64,000 nucleotides of DNA, taken from positions 186,001 to 250,000 of the forward strand of contig NZ_SJPM01000006.1 of assembly GCF_007859915.1 (NCBI RefSeq). The letters are read 5' to 3'. Shown here piece after piece: positions 51,711-60,998 of the stretch. The stretch's first letter is position 1; each line of letters starts with the position of its first letter. Source of the DNA: Neorhodopirellula pilleata (GTDB lineage: Bacteria; Planctomycetota; Planctomycetia; Pirellulales; Pirellulaceae). Made by a program: the position numbers and the translations under genes. The notes under the pieces are model-generated. The model ran no database searches, was not told where the DNA came from, and worked only from the letters and a program-made list of their open reading frames with translations.

Positions 51711-52820
51711 ATGAACCAATCGCCTGGTCGTGATCTCTCGATCATTATCCCTCTTTACAACGAGCAAGATTGCGTCAAACCGCTCTTTGCTGCTTTGGGC
51801 GAGGCATTCGCGGACGTCGATCGCCTTTTGGAGATCATCCTCGTCGATGATGGCAGTCGTGACCAGACTTATCGCACCGCAGTCGCCGAAAGCGAAACGA
51901 CCGATTTGCCCGTGAAAATCATTTCATTGCAGCGAAATTTTGGCCAAACGGCCGCCATGCAAGCGGGAATTGATGCCGCGACGGGGCGACTGATTGCGAC
52001 GCTCGACGGTGATCTGCAGAACGACCCGGCTGACATCCCCGCGATGGTGCAGGCGTTGGAAGACCGTCAGCTTGATTTGTTGGTCGGCCGTCGTGCAAAA
52101 CGGCAAGACGGGCTGGTTTTGAGATTGATCCCATCTTGGATCGCCAATCGTTTAATCGCCATGACGACCGGCGTTCGCATCAGCGATTACGGTTGCAGTT
52201 TGAAGATTTATCGTGGTGACGTCATCCGTCAAATCCGCTTGATCGGTGAGATGCACCGGTTCATTCCCGCTTGGGTTGCGGCGGTGACGGATCCGTCGCG
52301 CATTGGCGAGATGGATGTACGGCACCGAGCCCGTCAATTCGGCAGTTCCAAGTATGGAATCTCCCGAACGATTCGTGTGGTCATTGATCTGTTGTCGGTG
52401 CTTTTCTTTATGAGGTACCGCAATCGTCCCGGTCATTTCTTCGGCTCTTGTGGGATGCTCGTCGGTGGTTTGGGGATGTCATTGATGGCGATGCTGCTCG
52501 TGTCCAAGTTTTTGTACGGCCAAGACATTGGCACCCGACCGCTATTGTTGATCGCCGTTGTCGCCATTCTTTCATCCTTACAATTGATTTGTTTCGGCGT
52601 CATGGCCGAAATGTTGGCGAGAAATTCGAATACGGGGCCTGTATCGGACGTCGCATCCCAAAGACTCACATCTCACCAAGGCTCCTCTCACCGGGGTTCC
52701 TCGCACCGGGGTTATTGGGTGCGAGAGCAAACCATGAGTGCTTCGTATCCATCGGACAGTGACGAGCTGATGATTTCGCTTCCGTCAAATCGGTCCGTCA
52801 TCACGCGGAAGGCCGGTTAG
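51711..52820 (+). CDS. family 2 glycosyltransferase, polyprenyl-phosphate sugar type
   Basis: About 369 residues from ATG 51711. The GT-A domain has SIIIPLYNEQDCV, ILVDDGSRDQT, SLQRNFGQTAAMQAGIDAATG and TLDGDLQNDPADIP (donor and metal site). Two C-terminal TMs (about 240-310, GMLVGGLGMSLMAMLLV and LLLIAVVAILSSLQLI) are typical of DPM1/ArnC-like enzymes that move a sugar to undecaprenyl phosphate. The C-terminal tail has small repeats (SSHRG). It is probably cotranscribed with the GT39-like gene six bases downstream, which would use the lipid-linked sugar. Confidence 0.9.
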   Translation: MNQSPGRDLSIIIPLYNEQDCVKPLFAALGEAFADVDRLLEIILVDDGSRDQTYRTAVAESETTDLPVKIISLQRNFGQTAAMQAGIDAATGRLIATLDGDLQNDPADIPAMVQALEDRQLDLLVGRRAKRQDGLVLRLIPSWIANRLIAMTTGVRISDYGCSLKIYRGDVIRQIRLIGEMHRFIPAWVAAVTDPSRIGEMDVRHRARQFGSSKYGISRTIRVVIDLLSVLFFMRYRNRPGHFFGSCGMLVGGLGMSLMAMLLVSKFLYGQDIGTRPLLLIAVVAILSSLQLICFGVMAEMLARNSNTGPVSDVASQRLTSHQGSSHRGSSHRGYWVREQTMSASYPSDSDELMISLPSNRSVITRKAG

Positions 52821-52826
52821 CGCTCT

Positions 52827-54227
52827 ATGGCGGATTGGATTCTCAAGTATCGGAAGTTCAGCGCGGTCCTATTCGCGATGTACTTCGTGACACATATCGC
52901 GATTCGCGTTAGTGACGATCGGGGCTTGAGTTTTGACGAGTCCGAGCAGGTGTTTTTATCACAGTGGATGCGATGGGGTTACAACAGCCAGCCACCGTTA
53001 TACACCTGGATTCAATCCTTGTTCTTTTCGATCTTTGGATATCGCGTCTTGGCACTTTCGTTGCTCAAGAACAGTCTGATCGGGTTGACTTATGTGGTGG
53101 TATTCCGTCTGGTGCACCGCACGACCGGAGATTCACGCAAGGCGATCGCCGGCTCATTGGGGATGTTGATGATTCCCCAAATCGCATGGGAAAGTCACCG
53201 CGATCTTTCGCACACGGTGTTGGTAACGTTTGCGACGGCATGGTTGATCGATCGGGTGATCGCCACGATGCAGTCCCGCACCACTTGGAATTATGCCGCG
53301 ATCGGCATTGTCTCCGCATTGGGGATGATGAGCAAGTACAACTTTGCCGTTGTTGTTCTCGCCGTGATCGTATCGGCGATGACGATACCAAGATACCGTC
53401 AATGCTTACTGGACCGCCGTTTGGTGTTGAGTCTTGTCGTTGCGATCGCTCTATTTGCTCCGCATTTGGTATGGGTGATCCAACATCAACACTTGGCATC
53501 CGCCAAAACGATTGGCACGCTCACCGCAGACCAAACCCTCTTCTATTTTGATAATTTGGCCGTCGGGTCGAAGGCTCTTTTGGGGTCGATCACCTCATGC
53601 GTCCTCTTAGCCGTCGTCGTGTTCGCGATTGCCTATCGTGAGCGTTTCATTGGCCGGGCGAACGGTTCGGTGGCGGTTTCGCCGAGCGAAGGGCTTCACG
53701 ACGCGACGACGCAACTGATTGGTCGCTTCTTGATGGCTTCATTTGTGATTCTCGCCCTGTTGGTATTGTCCGGAAATGGGTTGGAATTTAAGAATCGTTG
53801 GATCCAACCTTTTGTGTGTTTGTTGCCGACGTATTTCGTCCTCCGTTGGGGCGTTGCGGGCGGTCAAGTCCGTTCATTCGACGAACGACTTTCTTTGAAC
53901 CGGATCGCCTTGATGGGCGTGTTGGCGATGGTTGCCGTCATCACCGGCGCCTTGATCCGGCACGCTCGCACGTCCGGTTCGCGCGTTGCGGAAATGACCG
54001 CCGAGCAACGAATGGATCGCACCATCGATGGCGTTATTTTGACACCGATCGTATCGCTTGCCGGCGATCTCAAGCTAAAGTATCCCGATCATATGGTACT
54101 CGCGAACGACCATCCGCATCTTGGCAGTCGATGGCGGCGTTCCCAAGATGAACCGGCAACACCAGCCGCCCGCTTTCCTGAAAAGCTGCATGCGGAAAAG
54201 CTGCCGAGCGTGTCGATGAGGCGTTAG
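52827..54227 (+). CDS. GT-C glycosyltransferase, ArnT/PMT-like (family 39)
   Basis: 466 residues with about ten TMs. The first periplasmic loop has LSFDESEQVFLSQWMRWGYNSQPPLYTW, where the acidic residue pair is the usual catalytic position of GT39/83, and SKYNFAVVVLAVIVSAM follows. It transfers a sugar from polyprenyl phosphate to an acceptor outside the membrane. It starts six bases after the family 2 gene, a natural donor-acceptor pair. The last 40 residues (RSQDEPATPAARFPEKLHA) look unlike a folded end and may reflect a changed C-terminus. Confidence 0.85.
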   Translation: MADWILKYRKFSAVLFAMYFVTHIAIRVSDDRGLSFDESEQVFLSQWMRWGYNSQPPLYTWIQSLFFSIFGYRVLALSLLKNSLIGLTYVVVFRLVHRTTGDSRKAIAGSLGMLMIPQIAWESHRDLSHTVLVTFATAWLIDRVIATMQSRTTWNYAAIGIVSALGMMSKYNFAVVVLAVIVSAMTIPRYRQCLLDRRLVLSLVVAIALFAPHLVWVIQHQHLASAKTIGTLTADQTLFYFDNLAVGSKALLGSITSCVLLAVVVFAIAYRERFIGRANGSVAVSPSEGLHDATTQLIGRFLMASFVILALLVLSGNGLEFKNRWIQPFVCLLPTYFVLRWGVAGGQVRSFDERLSLNRIALMGVLAMVAVITGALIRHARTSGSRVAEMTAEQRMDRTIDGVILTPIVSLAGDLKLKYPDHMVLANDHPHLGSRWRRSQDEPATPAARFPEKLHAEKLPSVSMRR

Positions 54228-54372
54228 TGTTCTGCGTTGGAAAGCGGTGTCAAGATTCTAAACTCCAGGTAGCGAAACTACCAAGAAATTCGGTCTAGAC
54301 TACCGCTCGTTCGCCGAGTGGCTTGACGACTTTCGCTGCGCACCAACCATCTATTTTATGGTTTGCTAATTA

Positions 54373-54488
54373 CTAAGCATCGCGTGAACAATAAGTGATG
54401 GATTCTTAACGTGGCGTCGACTTTCAGTCGACGTTTCAGGGTTTGGCGACTGAAAGTCGCCACCACTTAATGTTCACGCGATGCTAAG
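54373..54488. repeat. palindromic repeat family B, complete, with outer arms
   Basis: The outer arms CTAAGCATCGCGTGAACAAT (54373) and ATTGTTCACGCGATGCTTAG-like right arm (54464-54488, one base different) enclose the 53-base core 54411-54463 that also occurs at 27848-27900. The stop codon (TAG) of the glycosyltransferase at 54484 lies in the right arm. The rest of the 54228-54372 gap has no gene. Confidence 0.92.
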
Positions 54489-55752
54489 CGGCTCGGCGAG
54501 CTTGCGCAAGCGACCGGGGTTGGCGACATCGGCGCATAGCGGCCTTCCAGCACTTCGCCGCAGTGCGGGTGCCGTCAAGAATTCGGGCGTAGTCATCACC
54601 GAGCACATGATCGTAAGTGATTGCAGCGGTCAGCGAGTTATTCCGTCCTTCCACTTCCGCTGAAATACGCTTGCGATGACGCAACGCACGGAGTTTTTCT
54701 AGCCATGTCGTGAGCTTCCTGAATTTCGCGACGACGGCTGCTGGTGTATGGGTCGCTTCGACCAATTCCGCTTGAGTGCCCGTTTTCTCTGCGTGCTCAT
54801 TAAGGATCACTTGCAGTTTTTGTGACGTCTCTTGGTCACTTGCGCGGGCCGAGGAGAGTATGAAGTGATACCACGCCCGATAGTCTGGGCTTTCGATCGC
54901 GATTGGCGAACGGCTGCGAATCGTTTCTAGGGTTGAGAAAAACGCGAGCGGCACCGACAATGCGTAACCCATGACATCTTGAGTCGGGTCTTGTCTGTTT
55001 TCCTCGCCAAATTGATGCCCCGGTTTGCTACGAGGATCTTTCGAATCGTAGCCATGATGGCCCCCACCGGTGCTGACCGGACTGTATCCGTTGATAGAGA
55101 AGGGATGTGGGGAGTGCAACGCATCAGCGTTGTTCAGAACCGCCTGGTAGCTCACGTAAATATCTGGGATACTGCTTCCGAAGCATTCCCCGTTTGGTCC
55201 GGTGATGCGATCCAAAAAGGTGCGGGCAATGCAACCGTGATAGATCGCCGGCTTAGGCCCCGCATCGCGGAGATCACAGCGCAAGAGGCGTCGCCACGAT
55301 TCAATACAGTCCACTCGCTCAAGCGATCCATAAACTCGATCGCGTTGAAATTTAACGCTTCCAGTTCGGTTGCCGTATCCTTCGATCGGCCATCCGTAAG
55401 TGGGTCGATCCCAACTCAAGGCGTCTGGACGTCGTTCGTCTAATAGTCGCCGCAAGAATTGAAACTGCTGCGGCAAAATCGCATCGTCGTCGCCGATGAA
55501 GATAACATAATCGCCGGAACTGTTGTGCAATGAGAACTCAAAGTTCTGTCGCATGGAAACCCGTCGGCCGGTGTTGAGGTAACGAAGTCTTGAGTCAGAG
55601 GCAGCTTGAACGGTCTTGAATGTCTCATCTTCGCTCGCATTGTCGCTCACGATAATCTCGAGCTGCTTGTCGTCGATTTGCAGTGCGGACTGAAGGGTTT
55701 CGGCCAAGTAATGGCAGCGCTCGCGTGTCGGAATGATGAGGCTGATAAGCAT
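54484..55752 (-). CDS. family 2 glycosyltransferase
   Basis: 422 residues. The GT-A domain has MLISLIIPTRERCHYLAETL, EIIVSDNASEDET, and YVIFIGDDDAILP with the DxD metal site. The middle (DIYVSYQAVLNNADALHSPHPF) resembles the acceptor region of O-antigen transferases. The C-terminal 150 residues are helical and Arg-rich, and the last part (CRQPRSLAQARRAA) ends in the repeat arm. No TM, so it acts in the cytoplasm at the membrane face. It is divergent from rfbF with 212 bases between. Confidence 0.85.
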   Translation of the reverse strand: MLISLIIPTRERCHYLAETLQSALQIDDKQLEIIVSDNASEDETFKTVQAASDSRLRYLNTGRRVSMRQNFEFSLHNSSGDYVIFIGDDDAILPQQFQFLRRLLDERRPDALSWDRPTYGWPIEGYGNRTGSVKFQRDRVYGSLERVDCIESWRRLLRCDLRDAGPKPAIYHGCIARTFLDRITGPNGECFGSSIPDIYVSYQAVLNNADALHSPHPFSINGYSPVSTGGGHHGYDSKDPRSKPGHQFGEENRQDPTQDVMGYALSVPLAFFSTLETIRSRSPIAIESPDYRAWYHFILSSARASDQETSQKLQVILNEHAEKTGTQAELVEATHTPAAVVAKFRKLTTWLEKLRALRHRKRISAEVEGRNNSLTAAITYDHVLGDDYARILDGTRTAAKCWKAAMRRCRQPRSLAQARRAA

Positions 55753-55964
55753 GCTCTGACTCTATAAACATCTGTGGGTCGTGAACTCAAAACCTAAACA
55801 GCCTTTACCAGCCCCGCTTCGTCTCCGTCAATATGGATACTTCTTCCCGTCGCTCGGGTGTCGATTTGGTATTGATGATCGAACAACAGGATGCTAGCTT
55901 TGCACTGCTTCAAATGAATGAAGCGTGAAACGCAGTTCGTCTCACATGACTAAAGGAATGGTTC

Positions 55965-56789
55965 ATGTCGATCGTATTACTGGCAGGTGGACTGGGCACA
56001 CGGCTTCAGGAAGAAACCACTTCCCGCCCAAAACCGATGGTCGAGATCGGTGGACGACCCATTTTGTGGCACATCATGAAGCACTATGCGCATCATGGCC
56101 ACGATGATTTCCACATCGCTTGCGGTTACATGGGCGATTTCATTAAGGGCTACTTCCTAGACCAGTACAACCTTTCAGGCGACTTGTCGATCGATTTCAG
56201 CCGGAACGTTGTTTCCCGCCAAGAGTCGGACGCGGAGAGTTGGCGTGTCAATCTAGTCGACACAGGAATCAACACCCAAACGGGTGGCCGACTCCTGCGG
56301 CTCAAGCCTCGTTTAGAATCCGGAACGTTTCTGCTCACCTATGGTGACGGGGTTAGTGACGTCGACATCAGCGCGTTGCTGGACTTTCATCGTTCCCACG
56401 GCCGACTCGCGACAGTCACGGCAGTGCGTCCACCGGCTCGCTTCGGCGGGCTGATTATGACCGGCGACTTTGTTGATCACTTTACCGAGAAGCCGGTCTC
56501 AGGCGAGGGTTGGATCAATGGCGGTTTTCTCGTCTTTGAACCAGGGATTTTTGACTATCTGTCATCCGACCTAGACAGCTTGGAAGCCGATGCGTTGGAA
56601 CGAGTGGCCGCCGACGGGCAATTGGCCGCCTATCGCCATCACGGATTTTGGCAATGCATGGATACGCTTCGCGACAAGCAATACCTGCAACGGCTTTGGG
56701 AAGATGGTTCGGCACCTTGGCGGACCTGGGACCGCGACGAGAAGGAAACGCGATTGCGGATCCGTCCCCAAGTGGCCAAGGCTGCCTGA
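55965..56789 (+). CDS. rfbF: glucose-1-phosphate cytidylyltransferase
   Basis: 274 residues, the family length. LLAGGLGTRLQEETTSRPKPMVEIGG is the nucleotide-binding loop of sugar nucleotidyltransferases; YGDGVSDVD carries the metal-binding Asp; RPPARFGGL, EKPVSGEGWINGGFLVFEP and GFWQCMDTLRDKQYL are typical of RfbF. It forms CDP-glucose from CTP and glucose-1-phosphate, the first step of CDP-deoxysugars. A Shine-Dalgarno AAGGA precedes ATG 55965. The gene starts the polysaccharide cluster. Confidence 0.96.
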   Translation: MSIVLLAGGLGTRLQEETTSRPKPMVEIGGRPILWHIMKHYAHHGHDDFHIACGYMGDFIKGYFLDQYNLSGDLSIDFSRNVVSRQESDAESWRVNLVDTGINTQTGGRLLRLKPRLESGTFLLTYGDGVSDVDISALLDFHRSHGRLATVTAVRPPARFGGLIMTGDFVDHFTEKPVSGEGWINGGFLVFEPGIFDYLSSDLDSLEADALERVAADGQLAAYRHHGFWQCMDTLRDKQYLQRLWEDGSAPWRTWDRDEKETRLRIRPQVAKAA

Positions 56790-56873
56790 ATCAGAATGCC
56801 GATTTCTCATTCGAGGCAAATGGTTCTCGGATGCGAACGCTTTGAATTCACATACTGTTTGAAGGAATGACTC

Positions 56874-57932
56874 ATGAATCCGACCGCAGGTACCCCATCT
56901 CACAACATCGACTTCTGGCGTGACCGCCCCGTGCTGGTAACCGGCGCGACCGGGTTGGTAGGCGGATGGTTGGTGAAGTCGCTCTTGCAGGCTCAAGCCG
57001 ATGTTGTTTGCTTGGTTCGAGACTGGACGCCCAACGCCGAGATAATGCGCAGTGGCGATCTCGATCGCGTGAACGTCGTGCGGGGTGACATTTGCGACCA
57101 GGATTGCCTGGAGCGCGTTCTCGGTGAGTTTGAAATATCGACGGTAATGCACCTAGCTGCCCAAACGATCGTTGGCATCGCCAATCGCAATCCCGTCTCC
57201 ACTTTCGAGGCGAATATTGGCGGTACTTGGAAGCTAATGGAAGCTTGTCGCCGCAGCCCCAAGGTCGAGCAGATCGTCGTTGCTTCGTCTGACAAAGCTT
57301 ATGGCGATGCAAAGGTTCTTCCGTACACCGAGGACACTCCGCTAGCAGGCATGCACCCGTATGACGTAAGCAAGTCGTGCGGCGATCTGATCGCCCAGAC
57401 TTATGCGAACACTTACGGGCTGCCGGTATGCGTCACCCGTTGTGGGAACTTTTACGGCGGCGGGGACCTGAACTGGAACCGAATCATTCCCGGCACCATC
57501 CGTTCGGTAATCCGAGGCGAGTCGCCCGTTATTCGCTCGGATGGATCTTTTGTACGAGATTACTTTTATGTCGAGGACGGAGCGGCGGCTTACATGCATC
57601 TTGCCGAGCAGATGGCAGCGAGACCGGAGCTCAATGGCGAGGCCTTTAACCTGTCAACCGAAATTCAAGTTTCGGTGCTCGAGCTGGTTGATGCGATCTT
57701 GAGCGAGATGGGAACATCTTTGAAACCCGTCGTGCGGGGCGAAGCATCCCATGAAATCCAACATCAATACCTTGATGCCAGCAAGGCAAGAAATTGGTTG
57801 AATTGGCAACCCGCATTTTCATTGAAAAAAGGACTGACAAGGACAATTCAGTGGTACCACAATTACTTTCAAGCGAACCAGAATCCATGCAACACAACGC
57901 TTCCTGTCGGTCGTGCGGCGGCAGCCGCCTGA
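56874..57932 (+). CDS. rfbG: CDP-glucose 4,6-dehydratase
   Basis: 352 residues, short-chain dehydrogenase fold. GATGLVGGWLV is the NAD loop, ASSDKAYG the catalytic Ser/Thr-Asp-Lys region, MHPYDVSKSCGDLIAQ the YxxxK, and GNFYGGGDLNWNRIIPG the substrate part, as in RfbG. The product is CDP-4-keto-6-deoxyglucose. AAGGA precedes the start. The last codons (about 46 bases) overlap the start of the methyltransferase gene in another frame; the tail PVGRAAAAA may be the result. Confidence 0.95.
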   Translation: MNPTAGTPSHNIDFWRDRPVLVTGATGLVGGWLVKSLLQAQADVVCLVRDWTPNAEIMRSGDLDRVNVVRGDICDQDCLERVLGEFEISTVMHLAAQTIVGIANRNPVSTFEANIGGTWKLMEACRRSPKVEQIVVASSDKAYGDAKVLPYTEDTPLAGMHPYDVSKSCGDLIAQTYANTYGLPVCVTRCGNFYGGGDLNWNRIIPGTIRSVIRGESPVIRSDGSFVRDYFYVEDGAAAYMHLAEQMAARPELNGEAFNLSTEIQVSVLELVDAILSEMGTSLKPVVRGEASHEIQHQYLDASKARNWLNWQPAFSLKKGLTRTIQWYHNYFQANQNPCNTTLPVGRAAAAA

Positions 57933-59116
57933 ACGAAGTCATTTCCCTTGGTAAAACGCCGCTCGCGAACGCGTTGCTGAACGAGAGTCAGCTGAGCCAG
58001 CCCGAGCCACGCTGGATGCTTGACTTGGTTCGTTGCCTGGATTGCTCGTTGGTGCAAATTACCGAGACGGTTCCGCCGGAGAGCATGTTCAGTGATTACG
58101 CATACTTTTCATCGTTCTCAGATACGATGGTCAGTCACGCGCGAACGATCGCCGAGCGCCTTGTGGATCAGCGTGGCCTAGAAGCATCGAGCCAAGTGAT
58201 CGAGATCGCCAGCAACGACGGCTATCTGCTGCAGTGGTACGCCAAACGCAATGTGCCGGTCTTAGGGATCGAGCCCGCTCGGAACATCGCCAAGGTTGCC
58301 ATCGAACAACGAGCCATCCCCACGATCTCCGATTTCTTTGGGATAAAGCTCGCCCTCGCGCTGGCCGAGCAGGGGCTCGTCGCGGACGTGATTCATGCCA
58401 ATAACGTTCTCGCACACGTACCGGATTTGAATGGTGTCGTCGAAGGATTGAAGGCTTTGCTGAAGCCGGGTGGTCGCGTTGTTGTCGAGGCACCTTATTT
58501 GGGTGATCTGATCGACCACGTCGAGTTCGACACCATTTATCATGAACATTTATGCTACTTTTCGTTGACGGCATTGGTCGCCCTCTTTGCTCGTCATGGG
58601 CTAGACATCGTGGATGTCGAACGTCTAGCCATCCACGGCGGATCGCTTCGGATTTTTGCCGCTCATGCCTCGACCGAATCGATTTCCTCTGCGGTTGGCA
58701 GCCTTCTTAAAAACGAATCCACTTGGGTCCACTGCGAGGAGCACCACCAACGTTTTGCATCACGTGTCGAAGACCTGCGACAATCGCTGATCGAGCGACT
58801 GCAGGATCTCAAGGCCGCCGGAAATCGGATAGCCGTCTATGGCGCCTCAGCGAAGGGTAGCACCCTGATGAATTACTTCGGCATCGATGCCAAACTCATC
58901 GACTACGTCGTTGATCGAAGCACGGTCAAACAGGGCAGGTACACACCGGGAACTCATTTGAAGATCTATGATCCGCAGCGACTACTCGACGATCAGCCCG
59001 ATTATTGCCTCTTGTTGACGTGGAATTTCGCCGAAGAGATCATGTTGCAGCAGGCGTCCTATCGAGCCAACGGTGGGAAGTTCATCATCCCGGTCCCCGA
59101 AGTTCGAGTCGCTTAG
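57887..59116 (+). CDS. sugar C-methyltransferase-like protein (NDP-hexose C-3 type)
   Basis: 409 residues. An N-terminal zinc-binding part (CRSCGG; VRCLDC), SAM-binding VIEIASNDGYLLQWY, NVLAHVPDLNGVVEGLKALLKPGG, YHEHLCYFS with conserved His, and a C-terminal Rossmann-like half (VYGASAKGSTLMNYFG) are the layout of TylC3/NovU-like C-methyltransferases acting on 4-keto-6-deoxy sugars. In this cluster it probably methylates the CDP-4-keto-6-deoxyglucose made by RfbG, creating a branched sugar. It starts at ATG 57887 within the end of rfbG. Confidence 0.9.
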   Translation: MQHNASCRSCGGSRLNEVISLGKTPLANALLNESQLSQPEPRWMLDLVRCLDCSLVQITETVPPESMFSDYAYFSSFSDTMVSHARTIAERLVDQRGLEASSQVIEIASNDGYLLQWYAKRNVPVLGIEPARNIAKVAIEQRAIPTISDFFGIKLALALAEQGLVADVIHANNVLAHVPDLNGVVEGLKALLKPGGRVVVEAPYLGDLIDHVEFDTIYHEHLCYFSLTALVALFARHGLDIVDVERLAIHGGSLRIFAAHASTESISSAVGSLLKNESTWVHCEEHHQRFASRVEDLRQSLIERLQDLKAAGNRIAVYGASAKGSTLMNYFGIDAKLIDYVVDRSTVKQGRYTPGTHLKIYDPQRLLDDQPDYCLLLTWNFAEEIMLQQASYRANGGKFIIPVPEVRVA

Positions 59117-59120
59117 GCGA

Positions 59121-59675
59121 ATGAAATTTGAACCAACGAAGTTTGATGCTGCGTGGCTATTAAAAATAGAACCGCAGTCGGATAACCGCGGATTTTTTGC
59201 CAGGACGTGGTGCACCGAAGAGTTTCGAAAGCAGGGACTCGCCGATCACTTCGTTCAGTGCAACGTTTCTTTCAACCAACATGAAGGAACCGTCCGCGGA
59301 ATGCATTTTCAGGTTGCTCCGTCAGAAGAGTGTAAAATCGTTCGATGTACTCACGGAGCGATCTTTGACGTGATTGTGGATTGCCGTTTAGATTCGCCGA
59401 CCCTCGGTATGTGGGAAGGATTTTTCTTGAACGACGACAATCATGACTCGCTCTACATTCCAGAAGGTTTTGCACACGGGTTTCAGACACTGGCCGCCCG
59501 CACCGAAGTGCTCTATCAAATGAATGAATTCTATCACCCACAGTGTGCTCGAGGGTTTCATTACCTCGATCAAGACATCGGCATCAACTGGCCTAAGCCG
59601 ATACTAGTGGTTTCAGAGAAAGACCGAAGATCCGGGCCTTTCTCGAGTTGCTTGGCAGATCTACGTGAACACTAG
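59121..59675 (+). CDS. dTDP/CDP-4-keto-6-deoxysugar 3,5-epimerase-like protein
   Basis: 184 residues, cupin fold. DNRGFFARTWCTEEF, NVSFNQHEGTVRGMHFQ (catalytic His), VIVDCRLDSPTLGMWEGFFL and YIPEGFAHGFQTL are typical of the RfbC/RmlC family; MNEFYHPQCARGFHYLDQDIGINWP ends it. In a CDP-sugar cluster it may epimerise C3 and/or C5 of the methylated 4-keto sugar rather than rhamnose. ATG 59121 is five bases after the previous stop. No RmlA, RmlB or RmlD is next to it. Confidence 0.9.
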   Translation: MKFEPTKFDAAWLLKIEPQSDNRGFFARTWCTEEFRKQGLADHFVQCNVSFNQHEGTVRGMHFQVAPSEECKIVRCTHGAIFDVIVDCRLDSPTLGMWEGFFLNDDNHDSLYIPEGFAHGFQTLAARTEVLYQMNEFYHPQCARGFHYLDQDIGINWPKPILVVSEKDRRSGPFSSCLADLREH

Positions 59676-59789
59676 ATCGCTACAAACACAGGTTACGTCC
59701 CCTTGACTGCTGACCTTGTCAAAGAGAGCTTAAACGCTCCAGTTTCTCACTTCGATCGTTCTATACCGCTAAGATTACCTAAGATTCCG

Positions 59790-60998
59790 ATGAACGATTT
59801 GACAATCTGTCCGGTATGTCATTGTTCAGTAAATCACATCTTGATTGAACAACGATTCGCCATCCCGACACTTCAGAACACGACGCTACCAAACTCACAG
59901 ACGGCGCGGGAATTTCCCACCGGTTCGCTACGCATGTTACGATGTTCCGAATGCAGTTTTGTTTGGAATGCCGACTTCGATTCAGATCGAATCGTTTACG
60001 ATGGAAATTACAACAATGACGTTTCTACATCACGTTATTATGTTGAACACCTCGAAGCGATGGCGGAGCGAATCGTTCGGTCGATTCCAAGTGACCGACC
60101 AATCTATTATGTTGAGGTAGGATGTGGCGAAGCGGACTTCCTAAACCTAGTTGTTCGAAAATCAGGGGGTCGCTGCCTGTCGGCTATTGGATTCGACCCT
60201 TCTTTCACCGGCGAAGAAACGCTACTGCCTGGCGTCACCGTCCACAAAAGCTTCTTCGGCGCAGAGCAACTTGGGTTAGTTCCGAAGAACACGAACGTTA
60301 TCTGTTCAAGACACACCATTGAACACGTTCCTGATGTCCGAGGATTCGTTAGTGCGGTCGCCGCAGCGATGGATTCTCCCGAGCGAAGATTGTTCTTCGA
60401 GACCCCCGACGCGAATTGGATTTTGCGCAACGTTGCGTTTCAAGATTTTTTTTATGAACATTGCTCGCTGTTTACTCCACATTCTGTGTTGCGGCTGCTG
60501 TCCGACCATGGCCTAGAGGGACAGGTTGATAGCGTTTACGACGGGCAATACATGTGGATCGAAGCGATGCGTTCATCGCAAGACCGACCAAACATAGAAT
60601 CGTGCGAGCTTCCGGCAAAGTTGGCTGACGAGTACCGTACCAAACAGGCAGCGTTGATATCCCATTGGGCATCGTATGTACGAGATCGTCGGGAGCGAGG
60701 TCGAGTCGCCATTTGGGGAGGTGCCTCGAAAGGAGTCACTTTTGCGATTCTATTAATGCAGCAATTGCATTGCAGCCTTGAATGTGCCATCGATCTTAAT
60801 CCAGCAAAGCAAGGGCGATTCTTACCATCGACAGCCTTGCCGGTACTCGCTCCTGACGAAGCGATGCGTTGTGGTGTTCAGACCGTCGTGATTATGAATC
60901 CTAATTATGAGAATGAAATTCGTGCTCTCGCTCAACAGATGGATTGGCATCCCGAGTTCGCGACTCTAAACTCCGTTGTCCCCGGAAACAACGAATGA
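59790..60998 (+). CDS. class I SAM-dependent methyltransferase, zinc-binding N-terminus
   Basis: About 402 residues from ATG 59790 (MNDLTICPVCHC); TTG 59703 is an alternative start. The N-terminus has CPVCHC and CSEC cysteine pairs, then the SAM motif YVEVGCGEADFLNLV, CSRHTIEHVPDVRGFV, EHCSLFTPHSVLRLL and a C-terminal IWGGASKGVTFAILL half like the gene at 57887. It probably acts on a sugar nucleotide. The base composition here is noticeably more AT-rich than the neighbours. The stop overlaps the next start (ATGA). Confidence 0.85.
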   Translation: MNDLTICPVCHCSVNHILIEQRFAIPTLQNTTLPNSQTAREFPTGSLRMLRCSECSFVWNADFDSDRIVYDGNYNNDVSTSRYYVEHLEAMAERIVRSIPSDRPIYYVEVGCGEADFLNLVVRKSGGRCLSAIGFDPSFTGEETLLPGVTVHKSFFGAEQLGLVPKNTNVICSRHTIEHVPDVRGFVSAVAAAMDSPERRLFFETPDANWILRNVAFQDFFYEHCSLFTPHSVLRLLSDHGLEGQVDSVYDGQYMWIEAMRSSQDRPNIESCELPAKLADEYRTKQAALISHWASYVRDRRERGRVAIWGGASKGVTFAILLMQQLHCSLECAIDLNPAKQGRFLPSTALPVLAPDEAMRCGVQTVVIMNPNYENEIRALAQQMDWHPEFATLNSVVPGNNE

